A stretch of 64,000 bases of DNA from Rhodococcus oxybenzonivorans (GCF_003130705.1 NZ_CP021354.1:1426001-1490000); one strand, 5' to 3'; numbered from the stretch's first letter, positions 1 to 9,874 are shown. Translations and numbers: made by a program. The notes: generated from the letters alone by a model not told the origin.

Positions 1-332
1 ACGGGCCGGTGCACGGGAAGTTCGAACTGTTTCTCGTACGTCGCGAAATACTGAGGGACGGCGGTCGACGCCTGCACCCGGGCCGCCGCCACGTCATCGA
101 CGTCGACGCCGACCGCATCGGCGAAGGACAGGCCGGGAAGATCGTGCACCCCGTTGACAGTGCTCAGGGTCAGTGACGGCCAGCGGAACTGCCAGGCGCC
201 CCCGGGCCCGGCCGCATGGTCGAGAACCACGAACTCCGTCTCCGGCTCCACCCCCAACCTGCGCAGGAAGTAGGCGGCGGACAACCCCGCCTGACCGGCC
301 CCGATCACCACCACGTTCACATTCCGACTCAT
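1..332 (-). CDS. FAD-dependent oxidoreductase / flavin monooxygenase, N-terminal part
   Basis: Only the first 110 codons are inside the window; the gene continues beyond base 1. The N-terminus reads MSRNVNVVVIGAGQAGLSAA, a Rossmann FAD-binding beta-alpha-beta fold with the GxGxxG dinucleotide motif at residues 11-16. It is followed by a GGAWQFRW segment typical of CzcO/TrkA-like flavoproteins and flavin-containing monooxygenases. The ATG is preceded by a strong ribosome site (GGGGGAGG, 8 nt upstream). It is divergent from the EchA6-like gene. The family is clear, but the substrate cannot be inferred and the NADP-binding half is not visible. Confidence 0.85.
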   Translation of the reverse strand, partial: MSRNVNVVVIGAGQAGLSAAYFLRRLGVEPETEFVVLDHAAGPGGAWQFRWPSLTLSTVNGVHDLPGLSFADAVGVDVDDVAAARVQASTAVPQYFATYEKQFELPVHRP

Positions 333-469
333 GTTCGTCCTTACCTCCCCCTAGACAACTATCCGACCGGCTCCCGTGTTCCGGCCGTTCCGGCGTGTGG
401 TTGGCTGGCAGCGGTCCAGTCGGGTGGGCACGTCAGCAACGCAACGGACAGCAAACACGGAGAAAGCGA

Positions 470-1207
470 GTGGACATGATCGGGACGAGTCGTGACGGCG
501 ACGTCATCACCCTCGAATTACAACGCCCCGACCGCCGGAACGCCCTGAACACCGAACTCTGCGAGCGCCTGCGCGAGGAGATGGAGACGTCCGTCACCGA
601 CGGCGGACGAGTGATCGTGCTCACCGGACAGGGTACCGCCTTCTGCGCGGGAGCCGATCTGTCGGGCGACGTGTACGCGGACGGGTTCACCGACACCCTG
701 CTCGAGATGCTGCACACCATCGACTCGGTTCCCGTCCCGGTGATCGCCGCGATCAACGGTCCCGCCATCGGCGCAGGAAGCCAACTGGCCCTCGCCGCGG
801 ACCTGCGGGTGGTCGCCCCCGAGGCGCGTTTCGCCATCCCCGCTGCCAAGCTCGGTATCTCCGTCGACAGGTGGACCGTGCACCGGCTGGCGTCGCTGAT
901 CGGCGGCGGACCGGCCCGCACCATCCTTCTCGGAGCCGAGGAGGTCGGTGCCGACGAGGCCCTCGCCCACGGTCTCGCCAACAAGCGTGGCGACCTCGCA
1001 GTCGCACAGCGCTGGGCGCACTCCATCGCCCGGCTCGCCCCGCTGTCGTTGCAGCACCTGAAGATGGTTCTCAACGACGACGGAACCCAGAGCCCGCCGC
1101 CGCCCGAGCAGCTCGCCGCACTCCATGCCGCGTGGAAGAGTTACGACGCCCACGAAGCGCGGGTGGCACGCGCGGAGAAGCGGCCCCCGGTGTTCCGGGG
1201 CCGCTAG
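470..1207 (+). CDS. echA6: EchA6-like enoyl-CoA hydratase-fold protein (probably non-catalytic)
   Basis: Crotonase-fold protein of 245 aa, the length of M. tuberculosis EchA6 (Rv0905). Shared signatures are the ELQRPDRRNALN start, the oxyanion-hole stretch TGQGTAFCAGADLSGD, the GPAIGAGSQLALAADLRV stretch and a C-terminal EKRPP motif. The two glutamates that catalyse water addition in true crotonases are not in their usual places: the PE-x-x-LG segment reads AAKLG, and the second Glu position lies in PARTILLG. EchA6 of mycobacteria is known as a non-hydrating acyl-CoA binder that feeds mycolic acid synthesis, so the same role is inferred. GTG at 470 is chosen because GGAG lies 7 nt before it; ATG at 476 is the alternative. 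The next gene also follows the M. tuberculosis order. Confidence 0.85.
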   Translation: MDMIGTSRDGDVITLELQRPDRRNALNTELCERLREEMETSVTDGGRVIVLTGQGTAFCAGADLSGDVYADGFTDTLLEMLHTIDSVPVPVIAAINGPAIGAGSQLALAADLRVVAPEARFAIPAAKLGISVDRWTVHRLASLIGGGPARTILLGAEEVGADEALAHGLANKRGDLAVAQRWAHSIARLAPLSLQHLKMVLNDDGTQSPPPPEQLAALHAAWKSYDAHEARVARAEKRPPVFRGR

Positions 1208-1251
1208 CCGGCCGCGCCACGTACGGCGCACTCGTGGTTACAGTTGTCGGG

Positions 1252-2367
1252 ATGAACGCGAAACGCGCTGTGACCACAGTCCTGGCAACTGCCACACTCG
1301 GGTGGCTGACGAGGGCTGCGTGGGGACTGCCCGCGCAGATCGGTGCGTCCCGCGCGCAGGTGCGTCCCTACGCCGCGGCGTCGCCGAGATACCGCAACCA
1401 GCAGTTCCACAACTCCGACCCCGGCAGCACGATGTTGCCGGGATCGGAAACCGGAATCCTGAAGGCGCTCGTCACCCGGGGTACCGCGGGACGACCGCGC
1501 AGGCCGATTCCCCTGGCCACGCCCCTCGCACCGGTCGAGGCAGCCGACGTCGCGGTCACCTGGTACGGCCATTCGAGTGTGCTCGTCGAGGTCGAGGGGT
1601 ACCGGGTCCTGGCCGATCCGGTGTGGAGTCGCCGGGTGTCTCCGTCGACGTTCCTCGGTCCGTCCCGCATGCATCCCACACCGGTGCCACTCTCGGACCT
1701 GCCTGCCGTCGACGCCATCGTCATCTCCCACGATCACTACGACCACCTCGACATGGCGACGGTGCGGCAACTCGTCTCCAGCCAGAAGGCGCCGTTCGTC
1801 GTCCCGGTCGGGCTCGGCGCGCACCTGCGCCGGTGGCGGGTGCCGGAGGAGCGGATCGTGGAACTCGACTGGGACGAGTCGACCACCGTCGGTGCGCTCA
1901 CGCTGACCTGCACGGAGGCGCGGCACTTCTCCGGTCGCGGGTTCGTCCGCAACACCACGCAGTGGGCGTCGTGGGTTCTCGCCGGCCCCGAACGCACCGT
2001 GTTCTTCGGTGGTGACAGCGGATACACCCCGAGGTTCGCGGATCTCGGCCGCCGCTACGGGCCGTTCGATCTCACTCTGCTGCCGGTCGGTGCCTACGAC
2101 CCCCGGTGGGCCGATATTCACATGAACCCGGAAGAGGCGGTGCAGACACACACCGACCTCCAACAGGGGGACGCCACCCACGGACTCCTGGTTCCCGTGC
2201 ACTGGGCAACCTTCAATCTCGCCTTCCATGCATGGTCCGAACCGATCGTCCGGCTCGTCGAGGCCGCGGAAGACAGCGGCACGACGGTGGCCGTGCCGAT
2301 GCCGGGCCAGCGCGTCGACGTGACGAAGCCGACGGCGCAGACGCCGTGGTGGACCGCCCTCGGCTGA
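1252..2367 (+). CDS. MBL-fold (NAPE-PLD-like) metallohydrolase, Rv0906 type
   Basis: A 371-aa metallo-beta-lactamase-fold hydrolase with an N-terminal hydrophobic segment (about residues 5-25), suggesting membrane anchoring or export. The zinc motif HDHYDHLD is at residues 160-167. Further metal ligands are likely in TEARHFSGRG, FGGDSGY and PVHWATF. This layout fits the Rv0906/NAPE-phospholipase-D-like branch, and Rv0906 has nearly the same length. It lies 44 nt after echA6 on the same strand, as in M. tuberculosis, so a link to lipid or envelope metabolism is plausible. The substrate is unknown. The ATG at 1252 begins a signal-like sequence; longer upstream reading in this frame only overlaps echA6. 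Confidence 0.85.
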   Translation: MNAKRAVTTVLATATLGWLTRAAWGLPAQIGASRAQVRPYAAASPRYRNQQFHNSDPGSTMLPGSETGILKALVTRGTAGRPRRPIPLATPLAPVEAADVAVTWYGHSSVLVEVEGYRVLADPVWSRRVSPSTFLGPSRMHPTPVPLSDLPAVDAIVISHDHYDHLDMATVRQLVSSQKAPFVVPVGLGAHLRRWRVPEERIVELDWDESTTVGALTLTCTEARHFSGRGFVRNTTQWASWVLAGPERTVFFGGDSGYTPRFADLGRRYGPFDLTLLPVGAYDPRWADIHMNPEEAVQTHTDLQQGDATHGLLVPVHWATFNLAFHAWSEPIVRLVEAAEDSGTTVAVPMPGQRVDVTKPTAQTPWWTALG

Positions 2368-2404
2368 TCTGTGGAACGCAGTGCCGGGTGCTAACTTCCG
2401 GTCC

Positions 2405-3736
2405 ATGAACACACGAACCCAGCGGCTGGACGAACTTCCCTTCACCCGGAAGCACGGAAAGCTGCTGCTCGGCTCCGGCGTGGGGTGGGCGCTCGACGCG
2501 ATGGACGTGGGGCTCATCTCCTTCGTGATGGCGGCGCTGGCCGTGCAGTGGAAACTGAGTTCGACGGAGCTGTCGTGGATCGGGTCGATCGGCTTCGTGG
2601 GCATGGCCGTGGGTGCCGCCCTCGGCGGGCTACTCGCCGACCGGATCGGACGACGTCAGGTATTCGCGGTCACGCTGCTCGTCTACGGCCTCGCGACCGG
2701 CGCTACCGCGCTCGTCGGTTCGGTAGCTCTGCTGCTTGTCCTGCGATTCGTCGTCGGCCTCGGTCTGGGCGCGGAACTTCCGGTGGCGTCGACGCTGGTC
2801 AGCGAGTACGCGCCGCGCAAGGTACGGGGGCGCGCCGTGGTGGCGCTCGAGGCGTTCTGGGCACTCGGCTGGATTCTGGCCGCGCTCATCGGATACTTCG
2901 TCATCCCACTCGGTGACAACGGATGGCGATGGGCCCTGGCCGTGGGACTCGTCCCCACCCTGTACGCGGTGGTGGTCCGGATCGGACTGCCCGAGTCGGT
3001 GCGGTTCCTCGAACGACAGGGCCGATACGAGGAAGCGGAAGCCGCGGTCCGCTCGTTCGAGGAATCGGCGGGCATGACGGCCGCGGTCGATGGTGGCAAC
3101 GCCGACAACGCCGCCTGTCCCGACAGCGCCACCCCGCAGCCACCGGCAGAGTCGATCTGGTCGCCGCGGCTGCAGTCCCGGACGGCCGCGCTGTGGACGG
3201 TGTGGTTCTGTATCAACCTCTCCTACTACGGCGCCTTCATCTGGCTGCCGAGCCTGCTCGTCAACCAGGGATTCGACCTTGTGAAGTCGTTTCAGTACAC
3301 GCTGTTCATCACGCTCGCCCAACTGCCCGGCTATGCGGTCGCCGCCTGGCTGATCGAGGTGTGGGGCCGCCGCAGCACACTCGCGACGTTCCTCCTCGGC
3401 TCTGCGGTGGCAGCAGGGCTGTTCGGGCTCGCGGATACGCCCGCCACCATCGTGGCCGCCGGAATGATGTTGTCGTTCTTCAACCTCGGCGCGTGGGGTG
3501 CGCTGTATGCGATCGGTCCGGAGCTGTATCCAACGTCGGTGCGAGCGGCAGGGACGGGTGCGGCGGCGGCCTTCGGCCGGATAGCGTCGATCCTTGCGCC
3601 GTTGATGGTTCCCTGGCTGCTGATCGGCGGGGGAAACGCACTGGTGTTCGCCGTGTTCGCGGCAGCATTCCTCGTGGCCGCCGGTGCGGCGTTCACGCTG
3701 CCGGAGCGGGCCGGGATGGTTCTCGAGGCGGGATGA
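2405..3736 (+). CDS. MFS transporter (sugar-porter/niacin-type)
   Basis: A 443-aa major facilitator protein with about 12 hydrophobic helices. MFS signature loops are visible: GGLLADRIGRRQ between helices 2 and 3, and the matching EVWGRRSTLA loop in the second half. A soluble acidic central loop lies at about residues 215-265. The pattern SxxGWALDAMDVGLISFV at the N-terminus is typical of aromatic-acid, niacin or sialate-type porters, but the substrate cannot be read from sequence. It is inserted between the Rv0906-like and ctpE-like genes, where M. tuberculosis has Rv0907. The ATG at 2405 follows a short gap after the hydrolase. Confidence 0.85.
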   Translation: MNTRTQRLDELPFTRKHGKLLLGSGVGWALDAMDVGLISFVMAALAVQWKLSSTELSWIGSIGFVGMAVGAALGGLLADRIGRRQVFAVTLLVYGLATGATALVGSVALLLVLRFVVGLGLGAELPVASTLVSEYAPRKVRGRAVVALEAFWALGWILAALIGYFVIPLGDNGWRWALAVGLVPTLYAVVVRIGLPESVRFLERQGRYEEAEAAVRSFEESAGMTAAVDGGNADNAACPDSATPQPPAESIWSPRLQSRTAALWTVWFCINLSYYGAFIWLPSLLVNQGFDLVKSFQYTLFITLAQLPGYAVAAWLIEVWGRRSTLATFLLGSAVAAGLFGLADTPATIVAAGMMLSFFNLGAWGALYAIGPELYPTSVRAAGTGAAAAFGRIASILAPLMVPWLLIGGGNALVFAVFAAAFLVAAGAAFTLPERAGMVLEAG

Positions 3737-3772
3737 CCGCCTGTCGTCGCCCCGTTGCGTAGCCTGTGGACC

Positions 3773-6223
3773 ATGGCGTACGACGAGACCGGTACGGACG
3801 GCGTTGCCGTCCTCGCTGCGCACGGCTTGACCGCCGACCAGGTCGCCGAGCGGGTGGCCGCAGGCAAAACCAACGACGTGCCGGACCGCGCCAGCCGGTC
3901 GATCCGCGACATCGTGCGCGCCAACGTCTTCACCCGGATCAACGCGATCCTCGGCATACTGTTCGCCATAGTTCTGGCGACGGGTTCGATCATCGACGGG
4001 ATGTTCGGCCTGCTCATCATCGCGAACAGTGGCATCGGCATCATTCAGGAGATCCGCGCCAAGCGGACTCTGGACGAACTTGCCATCGTCAGCCAGACCA
4101 AACCGGTGGTGCGCCGTAACGGATCGGCCGTCGCGATGGCGCCTAGGGAAGTGGTGCTCGACGACCTCATCGAGCTGGGGTCGGGCGACCAGATCGTCGT
4201 CGACGGTGTCGTGGTGGAGGCGAGCGCGCTCGACATCGACGAATCGCTGCTCACCGGCGAGGCCGACCCGGTGCACAAGGCGGTGGGTGATCCGGTTCTG
4301 TCGGGGAGTTTCGTTGCCGCCGGCAGCGGCTGCTACCGGGCGACGAAGGTCGGCAGTGACGCCTATGCCGCGAAACTGGCGGAGGAGGCCAGCAAGTTCA
4401 CACTCGTACATTCGGAGTTACGCAGCGGCATCGACACGATTCTGAAGTTCATCACGTACCTGATGATTCCGGCGGGGCTGCTCATCATCTACAACCAACT
4501 GTTCTCGAGCGGACAGTCGTTGCGACCGGCGTTGAACGGCATGGTGGCCGCGCTGGTGCCGATGGTGCCCGAGGGGCTCGTGCTGATGACGTCGATCGCG
4601 TTCGCCGTCGGCGTGGTCCGGCTCGGCCGGCGTCAGTGTCTGGTGCAGGAGTTGCCCGCCATCGAAGGGCTCGCCCGGGTCGACGTGGTGTGCGCCGACA
4701 AGACGGGCACGCTCACCGAGAACGGGATGCGCCTGTCCGAATTGCGTTGCGCCCTGGCCGAAGATGCCGGGCCGGCCGGGGCCGCACTCGCCGCCCTGGC
4801 CGCCGACGATCCACGCCCCAACGCCAGTGTCCAGGCGATCAAGGAGGCGTTTCCGGACGTTCCCGGCTGGGGCGACGCCACGGCGGAGGCGCCGTTCTCC
4901 TCGGCGAAGAAATGGAGCGGACAGTCGTACGGTTCCCACGGGAACTGGGTGCTCGGCGCACCGGACGTTCTCCTGGACCCGGGCAGTGCCATGGCACGGG
5001 AGGCGGAGCGTGCGGGTGCGTCGGGACTCCGGGTGCTGCTACTCGGCAGCGGAGACGTTCCGGTCGACCATCCGGCGGCACCGGGAGTTGTCACGCCTCG
5101 CGCCCTCGTGATCCTCGAGCAGCGGGTGCGACCCGATGCGCGCGGCACCCTCGAGTACTTCGCGGGTCAGAACGTCACTGTGAAGGTGATTTCCGGGGAC
5201 AACGCCGTGTCGGTCGGTGCGGTGGCCGGATCGCTCGGCCTTCCGGGTGGGAACCGGCCCGTGGACGCCCGCACGCTGCCGTCGGAATCCGAGGCCCTCG
5301 CCGATGCTCTCGAGGAATCCACCACGTTCGGCCGGGTGCGGCCGGATCAGAAGCGGGAAATGGTGGCAGCTTTGCAATCTCGCGGCCACACGGTGGCGAT
5401 GACGGGTGACGGTGTCAACGATGTTCTCGCGCTCAAGGACGCCGACATCGGCGTGTCGATGGGATCGGGAAGCCCCGCGACGCGGGCGGTGGCGCAGATC
5501 GTGTTGCTGGACAACAAGTTCGCCACCTTGCCGTACGTGGTCGGTGAGGGTCGCCGGGTGATCGGCAACATCGAACGCGTCTCCAACCTCTTCCTCACCA
5601 AGACCGTCTACTCGGTGTTGCTGGCGTTCCTGATCGGCCTGACGGGTGCGCTGTCGCAGATTTTCGATTTCGAACCGGTCCCATACCCCTTCCTGCCGAG
5701 GCATGTGACCATCGCGGCTTGGTTCACCATCGGTATCCCCGCATTCATCCTCTCGCTGGCTCCCAACAACGAACGTGCGCGCTCCGGCTTCGTCCCACGG
5801 GTGATGCGGCTGGCGGTGCCGTCGGGCGTCATCATCGGTGTCACCACGTTCATTTCGTACCTCCTGGTCTACGCCGGGCCCGAGCAGACCCAGACACAGA
5901 AAGTGCAGGCGGGTACGTCGGCACTGATCACACTCATCATGATCGCGCTGTGGGTGCTCGCCGTCGTCGCGCGCCCGTACGTGTGGTGGAAGCTGGTCCT
6001 GATCTTCGGGTCCGTCGCGGCGTACCTCGTCCTGTTCGCCCTCCCGTTCACGCGGACGTTCTTCGAGCTCGACCCGACCAACGTGGCTGCCACCACGTCG
6101 GCGCTCACCTGCGGTCTCGTCGGGGTGGTTCTCGTGGAGTTGGCGTGGTGGGTGACCGGCCGCCTCCACGGAGAGCATCGACGACTCTTCGCGCCACCGG
6201 CGGATCTGCCGGGCCGCCGCTGA
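3773..6223 (+). CDS. ctpE: P-type cation ATPase, CtpE-like (Ca2+ type)
   Basis: An 816-aa P-type ATPase. The phosphorylation motif [10 protein letters not shown] has its aspartate at residue 309. The membrane ion site PEG is at 266-268, LTGE of the actuator domain is near residue 160, and MTGDGVNDV of the hinge has Asp546. About ten membrane helices are seen, with four clustered at the C-terminus. Length, the PEGL ion site and the gene order match M. tuberculosis CtpE (Rv0908), which is reported as a calcium uptake ATPase important for envelope integrity. The start ATG at 3773 gives [10 protein letters not shown]. It is followed by the small Rv0909-like gene, as in M. tuberculosis. Confidence 0.9.
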   Translation: MAYDETGTDGVAVLAAHGLTADQVAERVAAGKTNDVPDRASRSIRDIVRANVFTRINAILGILFAIVLATGSIIDGMFGLLIIANSGIGIIQEIRAKRTLDELAIVSQTKPVVRRNGSAVAMAPREVVLDDLIELGSGDQIVVDGVVVEASALDIDESLLTGEADPVHKAVGDPVLSGSFVAAGSGCYRATKVGSDAYAAKLAEEASKFTLVHSELRSGIDTILKFITYLMIPAGLLIIYNQLFSSGQSLRPALNGMVAALVPMVPEGLVLMTSIAFAVGVVRLGRRQCLVQELPAIEGLARVDVVCADKTGTLTENGMRLSELRCALAEDAGPAGAALAALAADDPRPNASVQAIKEAFPDVPGWGDATAEAPFSSAKKWSGQSYGSHGNWVLGAPDVLLDPGSAMAREAERAGASGLRVLLLGSGDVPVDHPAAPGVVTPRALVILEQRVRPDARGTLEYFAGQNVTVKVISGDNAVSVGAVAGSLGLPGGNRPVDARTLPSESEALADALEESTTFGRVRPDQKREMVAALQSRGHTVAMTGDGVNDVLALKDADIGVSMGSGSPATRAVAQIVLLDNKFATLPYVVGEGRRVIGNIERVSNLFLTKTVYSVLLAFLIGLTGALSQIFDFEPVPYPFLPRHVTIAAWFTIGIPAFILSLAPNNERARSGFVPRVMRLAVPSGVIIGVTTFISYLLVYAGPEQTQTQKVQAGTSALITLIMIALWVLAVVARPYVWWKLVLIFGSVAAYLVLFALPFTRTFFELDPTNVAATTSALTCGLVGVVLVELAWWVTGRLHGEHRRLFAPPADLPGRR

Positions 6224-6350
6224 GGGCGGTGGCTCGCGCCCTGATAACGGGACCGTTGGCGTCCCCGGCTCGATGCTGTGAGACTGGGTGCGCTGCGAGT
6301 GTTCGATCTCGCGCAGACGCTATGTGCGCAAGCACAGAGGAGGAAGAACG

Positions 6351-6542
6351 ATGAGTTTTGCCGACACACTGAAGGGCCTGCTGGGCAAGGGGAAGGCTGC
6401 GGCCTCGCAGAACGCGGACAAGGTTCACGGCGCCATCGACAAGGCTGCCGACATCGCGAACAGCAAGACCGGTCGCAAGTACAGCGACAAGATCGACAAG
6501 GCTGCCGACGCGGCGAAGAAGGCAGTTCCTCCGAAGGAGTGA
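6351..6542 (+). CDS. Small Rv0909-like protein (antitoxin homologue)
   Basis: A 63-aa, Lys/Ala-rich amphipathic protein. It carries a repeated helix pattern (NADKVHGAIDKAADIANSK, then KYSDKIDKAADAAKK), resembling Rv0909 of M. tuberculosis. Rv0909 is listed as the antitoxin half of a proposed Rv0909-Rv0910 toxin-antitoxin pair. A strong ribosome site (AGAGGAGGAAG) precedes the ATG. It lies downstream of ctpE, as in M. tuberculosis, and ends just before a strong terminator. The Rv0910-like partner is not next to it but at 16249. Antitoxin function is inferred only from homology; DUF-type antitoxins and stress proteins share this simple sequence. Confidence 0.75.
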   Translation: MSFADTLKGLLGKGKAAASQNADKVHGAIDKAADIANSKTGRKYSDKIDKAADAAKKAVPPKE

Positions 6543-6562
6543 CCGCCCTTCCCGCCAGAACT

Positions 6563-6596
6563 GTCCGGGCCCCGGTTCTCGAACCGGGGCCCGGAC
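6563..6596 (+). terminator. Strong hairpin terminator after the Rv0909-like gene
   Basis: A perfect 16-bp inverted repeat (GTCCGGGCCCCGGTTC and its complement) separated by 2 nt, starting 21 nt after the stop codon. There is no U-tract, which is usual for actinobacterial terminators. Confidence 0.75.
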
Positions 6597-6648
6597 GCGT
6601 CCGCGGTGATGAGCCGCGATCTCGGGGCGGGCACGGCACAATCGAACT

Positions 6649-8277
6649 GTGAACGGCGTCCTCGTACTTCTCGTCATCATCGCGGCCATCGCGGTGACGA
6701 GTCTCGCCAAGCGCCGCGATCTGCAGCCGCCCCTCGTTCTGGTCACGATCGGCGCGATCGCCTCCTTCATTCCCGGCCTTCCGCGCCTCGAACTCGACCC
6801 CGAGGCCATCCTCGGAGTAGTGCTGCCGCCGCTGTTGTACTCGGCGGCCCTCAAATTCTCGGTGGCCACCTTCCGTCGCCACCTCGGGCCGATTCTGCGG
6901 CTCGGCATCTTCACCGTGCTGGCCACGGCATTTGCCGTCGCGTTCTTCGCCTCGTGGTTGTCGCCCGAGCTGACGTTGGGCGCCGCACTGGTACTCGGGG
7001 CGGTGGTGGCGCCGACGGACGCGGTCAGCGCTGTCGCCGTCGGCCGCCGGCTGGGGCTGCCGAATCGGGTGATCGCCATTCTCACCGGTGAGGGCTTGGT
7101 GAACGATGCCACCGCTCTGACACTGTTCGCCGTGGCCGTCTCGGCCGTGGTCGGAACGGATGTACCGGTTCACCCGGTGTTGTTCTTCGCCTACGAGGTG
7201 ATCGGTGGAGTGCTCGTCGGGCTGGTTCTCGCCAAGATCGTCGAGTGGGTGCGACGCCGCATGTACGACTCGCCACTGGAAACGGTCCTGGGGCTGATGC
7301 TTCCCTTCGCGGCGTACCTCGCCGCCGGGCAGTTGCACGCCTCCGGCGTTCTTGCGGTGGTCACGGCCGGCTTCTTGATGGGCCACAAGGCAACCGACGC
7401 CTCGGTCTCCACCCGTATCCAGGAGCGGTCCCTCTGGGAGAGCGTCGATCTCGTGCTCGAGATGTTCGTGTTCGCCTACATGGGGTTGCAACTCAAGTTC
7501 GTCATCGTCGACGTCCGCGACAACGGATTGCCGGTGCACCACATCTTCTTCTACGGGTTCGCGGTCCTCGTCGTGGTGATGGCGGTGCGGCCGGCGTGGA
7601 TACTGCTGCACCGGTTTCGCCGCCACATCGGTCTGGTGGTGCGTACACCGGGCGACACGGTGGAACTCGGCTGGCGCGAAAGCCTTGTCGTGTCGTGGGC
7701 CGGCATGCGCGGAGTCGTCACGATCGCGGCAGCGTCGGGGATTCCGATGACGGTTGCGAGCGGAGCGCCTTTCCCGGGCCGGGAAGTCATCCAGGCCATC
7801 GCCTTCGTCGTCGCGGTGGGAACACTGCTCATCCAGGGCGCCACCATGCCGTTGCTGATTCGAATGCTAGATCTGGCAGATCCCCTCGAACGTCAACGGG
7901 AAGAGGAACAGGTGAAGCACGCGCGCACCATTTCACGCGAGGCGGGCGAACGGTTTCTCGACGACTGCGCCGAGCATCCGCCCTCGGGAATCGACTCCGC
8001 AGAGGTGACCGACATTCTGTCGCGGGTACGCCGGTCGATGCGGGCGCGACTGCGGGCCGAAGAAGCGGAAGAGCCCGGCGAAAAGGTTCGGGCCGGCGTG
8101 GTGTTCGACGACATCCGCCGGGCAGCGCTGCGTGCGCAGCGGCAGGCGTTGATCGATGCCCGTGATGCGGGCAGTCTCGACGACGAGGTGATGCGTACCG
8201 TATTGGAAAGCCTCGACGTGGAAGAGGCTGCAGCAGAAGAGCGGGTCCGACGGCGTCGAGAATGGGGTGCGCGATGA
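6649..8277 (+). CDS. Na+/H+ antiporter, CPA1/NhaP type
   Basis: A 542-aa membrane protein with about 12 helices in the first 400 residues and a charged cytoplasmic tail of about 130 residues. CPA1 antiporter signatures are present: APTDAVSAVAVGRRLGLP and EGLVNDATAL, whose acidic residues carry the exchanged ion. It exchanges Na+ (or K+) for protons at the plasma membrane. GTG at 6649 is the first start after the terminator. The stop overlaps the ATG of the lipase gene by 4 nt, so the two are co-transcribed. Confidence 0.88.
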   Translation: MNGVLVLLVIIAAIAVTSLAKRRDLQPPLVLVTIGAIASFIPGLPRLELDPEAILGVVLPPLLYSAALKFSVATFRRHLGPILRLGIFTVLATAFAVAFFASWLSPELTLGAALVLGAVVAPTDAVSAVAVGRRLGLPNRVIAILTGEGLVNDATALTLFAVAVSAVVGTDVPVHPVLFFAYEVIGGVLVGLVLAKIVEWVRRRMYDSPLETVLGLMLPFAAYLAAGQLHASGVLAVVTAGFLMGHKATDASVSTRIQERSLWESVDLVLEMFVFAYMGLQLKFVIVDVRDNGLPVHHIFFYGFAVLVVVMAVRPAWILLHRFRRHIGLVVRTPGDTVELGWRESLVVSWAGMRGVVTIAAASGIPMTVASGAPFPGREVIQAIAFVVAVGTLLIQGATMPLLIRMLDLADPLERQREEEQVKHARTISREAGERFLDDCAEHPPSGIDSAEVTDILSRVRRSMRARLRAEEAEEPGEKVRAGVVFDDIRRAALRAQRQALIDARDAGSLDDEVMRTVLESLDVEEAAAEERVRRRREWGAR

Positions 8278-9512
8278 CAGGTCTGTCGAGGCGGCGTGCG
8301 GGATGGCCCGTGATCTTCGCCCTCACCGCGGTCGTGGTGCTCGCAGCGTGCGGCGCAGACGGGGCGACCGTCCCGCCGCCCTCCGCTCCCGCAGCGACCT
8401 CCACCCCCGCGTTGCCGCCGGCCCCCACCGGGGACGACCGCGGCGCGCTGACCGCGCAGACCCCCGTGGCCGACATCGACCCGGCGATCACGAATCTCGG
8501 CGCTACGGCAACCCGCGTCGTCTATCGGTCGACGTCGGGGGTCGACGGGGCCGGTACCGAAGTGGTGGGCACCGTGTTCACACCGGCAGGACCCGCTCCC
8601 GAGGGCGGTTGGCCGGTGGTCACGGTGGGGCACGGCACCACCGGAGTCACCGACGACTGCGCGCCGTCGGCCTCACCGACGCTGTCGGGCACCACCGGAC
8701 TCGTCGTGCCGCTCCTGCAGAGGGGGTATGTGGTGACCGTCAGTGATTACCAGGGCCTCGGTACCGACGGCCCGCACCCCTACCTCGAACCCGTCACCGC
8801 GGCATACAACCTCATCGACGCCGTCCGCGCGGCCCGCAATGTGGTGCCCGAGGCATCGACGCGCTGGGCGGCCCTCGGGGTTTCCCAGGGCGGTCAGGCG
8901 TCGTGGGCGGCGGCCGAACACGCGGACGACTACGGGGACGGGCTCGAATTCGTGGGTTCGGCCAACCTGTCGCCCGCAGCTGATCTGTCGGGCATCATGG
9001 CGGAGGGAACCGCAGCCCCGTTGTCGTTGCCTCAGAAGATGATCCTGCCGTATCTGCTCGAGGGACTTTCGGTGCTCCATCCGGACCTCGATCCGGCGGA
9101 CTACATGCGCGGCGCGCTCGCCGACAATCAGGAGATCACACTGTCGTGCGTCACGGCGAGACTCTCCGAGAAGTGGACTGTGGCAACCCAGCTCACTCCG
9201 GAGGACACCGGACCGCGTACGGAGGCCGCCGCCGAACGGATGAATGGCTGGCTCGAGGAGATCGCGCTGCCACGGGAGCGTGCCGAAGGCCCGATGCTCG
9301 TCGTGGTCGGTGAGCGAGACAATCTCATTCTGCCGCAGTGGACTTCGGAAGCCGTAGACAAGGCGTGTGCGCAGGGCGACGTCATCGAGTTCGAATCCCG
9401 ACCCGGGGAGGGTCACGCCGACGGACGGGCCGTGCCCGGTGCCGTGCAATGGATTGCCGACCGCTTCGCCGGTGAGCAGGCGCCGAACACCTGTGACGGC
9501 GGCGCACGGTGA
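8274..9512 (+). CDS. Secreted lipoprotein lipase/esterase (LIP family)
   Basis: A 412-aa alpha/beta hydrolase of the secretory lipase family. A signal peptide ends in the lipobox LAAC with the acylated Cys at residue 26, so the enzyme is predicted to be anchored outside the membrane. The nucleophile elbow GVSQGG is visible, HGTTG lies near the oxyanion region, and GEGHADG near the C-terminus probably carries the catalytic His. ATG 8274 overlaps the antiporter stop (ATGA); ATG 8262 is the alternative. The likely role is release of fatty acids from external lipids. Confidence 0.82.
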   Translation: MTGLSRRRAGWPVIFALTAVVVLAACGADGATVPPPSAPAATSTPALPPAPTGDDRGALTAQTPVADIDPAITNLGATATRVVYRSTSGVDGAGTEVVGTVFTPAGPAPEGGWPVVTVGHGTTGVTDDCAPSASPTLSGTTGLVVPLLQRGYVVTVSDYQGLGTDGPHPYLEPVTAAYNLIDAVRAARNVVPEASTRWAALGVSQGGQASWAAAEHADDYGDGLEFVGSANLSPAADLSGIMAEGTAAPLSLPQKMILPYLLEGLSVLHPDLDPADYMRGALADNQEITLSCVTARLSEKWTVATQLTPEDTGPRTEAAAERMNGWLEEIALPRERAEGPMLVVVGERDNLILPQWTSEAVDKACAQGDVIEFESRPGEGHADGRAVPGAVQWIADRFAGEQAPNTCDGGAR

Positions 9513-9874
9513 GCGAATCGGTGATCGACCGACTGCGGGCGTTGTGCCTGGCGTTGCCCGAGGCGACCGAACGCGTCAGTCACGGCGAACCCGCGTGGTT
9601 CGTCCGCCGGGCACCCCAATTCGCAACTCTCGCAGACCATCACCACGACGACCGCTTGTCCTTCTGGGCCGCCGCTCCCGCAGGCGCGCAGCAGGACTGG
9701 GTTCGGCGCGACGAGGAACGCTTCTTCGTACCGCCGTACGTCGGCGGGCGCGGGTGGGTAGGCGTGTACCTCGACGTGCCGCAGGATTGGCGCGACCTCG
9801 CCGACATCGTGGAGGAGGCCTACCGCACCGTGGCCCCGAAAACGCTGATCGCTCGACTGGACGCCGGAGAATGA
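9509..9874 (+). CDS. MmcQ/YjbR-family DNA-binding-like protein
   Basis: A 121-aa protein of the MmcQ/YjbR (CyaY-like fold) family. It opens with LRALCLALPEATERVSHGEP and carries WVGVYLD and an acidic DLADIVEEAYR helix near the end, as is usual for the family. The GTG start overlaps the lipase stop (GTGA), and the gene's own stop overlaps the next ATG, so it sits in the lipase-kinase operon. The family has no firm biochemical function; a double-wing DNA-binding fold is suggested for some members. Confidence 0.8.
   Translation: MSESVIDRLRALCLALPEATERVSHGEPAWFVRRAPQFATLADHHHDDRLSFWAAAPAGAQQDWVRRDEERFFVPPYVGGRGWVGVYLDVPQDWRDLADIVEEAYRTVAPKTLIARLDAGE

Noticed and set aside
173..469. N-terminal extension of the EchA6-like gene
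   Set aside because: The extra 99 codons are Pro/Arg-rich, overlap the divergent flavoprotein gene and lack a ribosome site; EchA6 similarity starts at 476.
2630..4411. 593-codon open frame on the minus strand
   Set aside because: It runs antisense across the MFS transporter and ctpE, both with clear family motifs. Its predicted sequence is rich in Arg, His, Asp and Gln with no domain, as expected for an antisense frame in GC-rich DNA.
5869..7626. 585-codon open frame on the minus strand
   Set aside because: Antisense to ctpE and the antiporter; no motifs and low-complexity composition.
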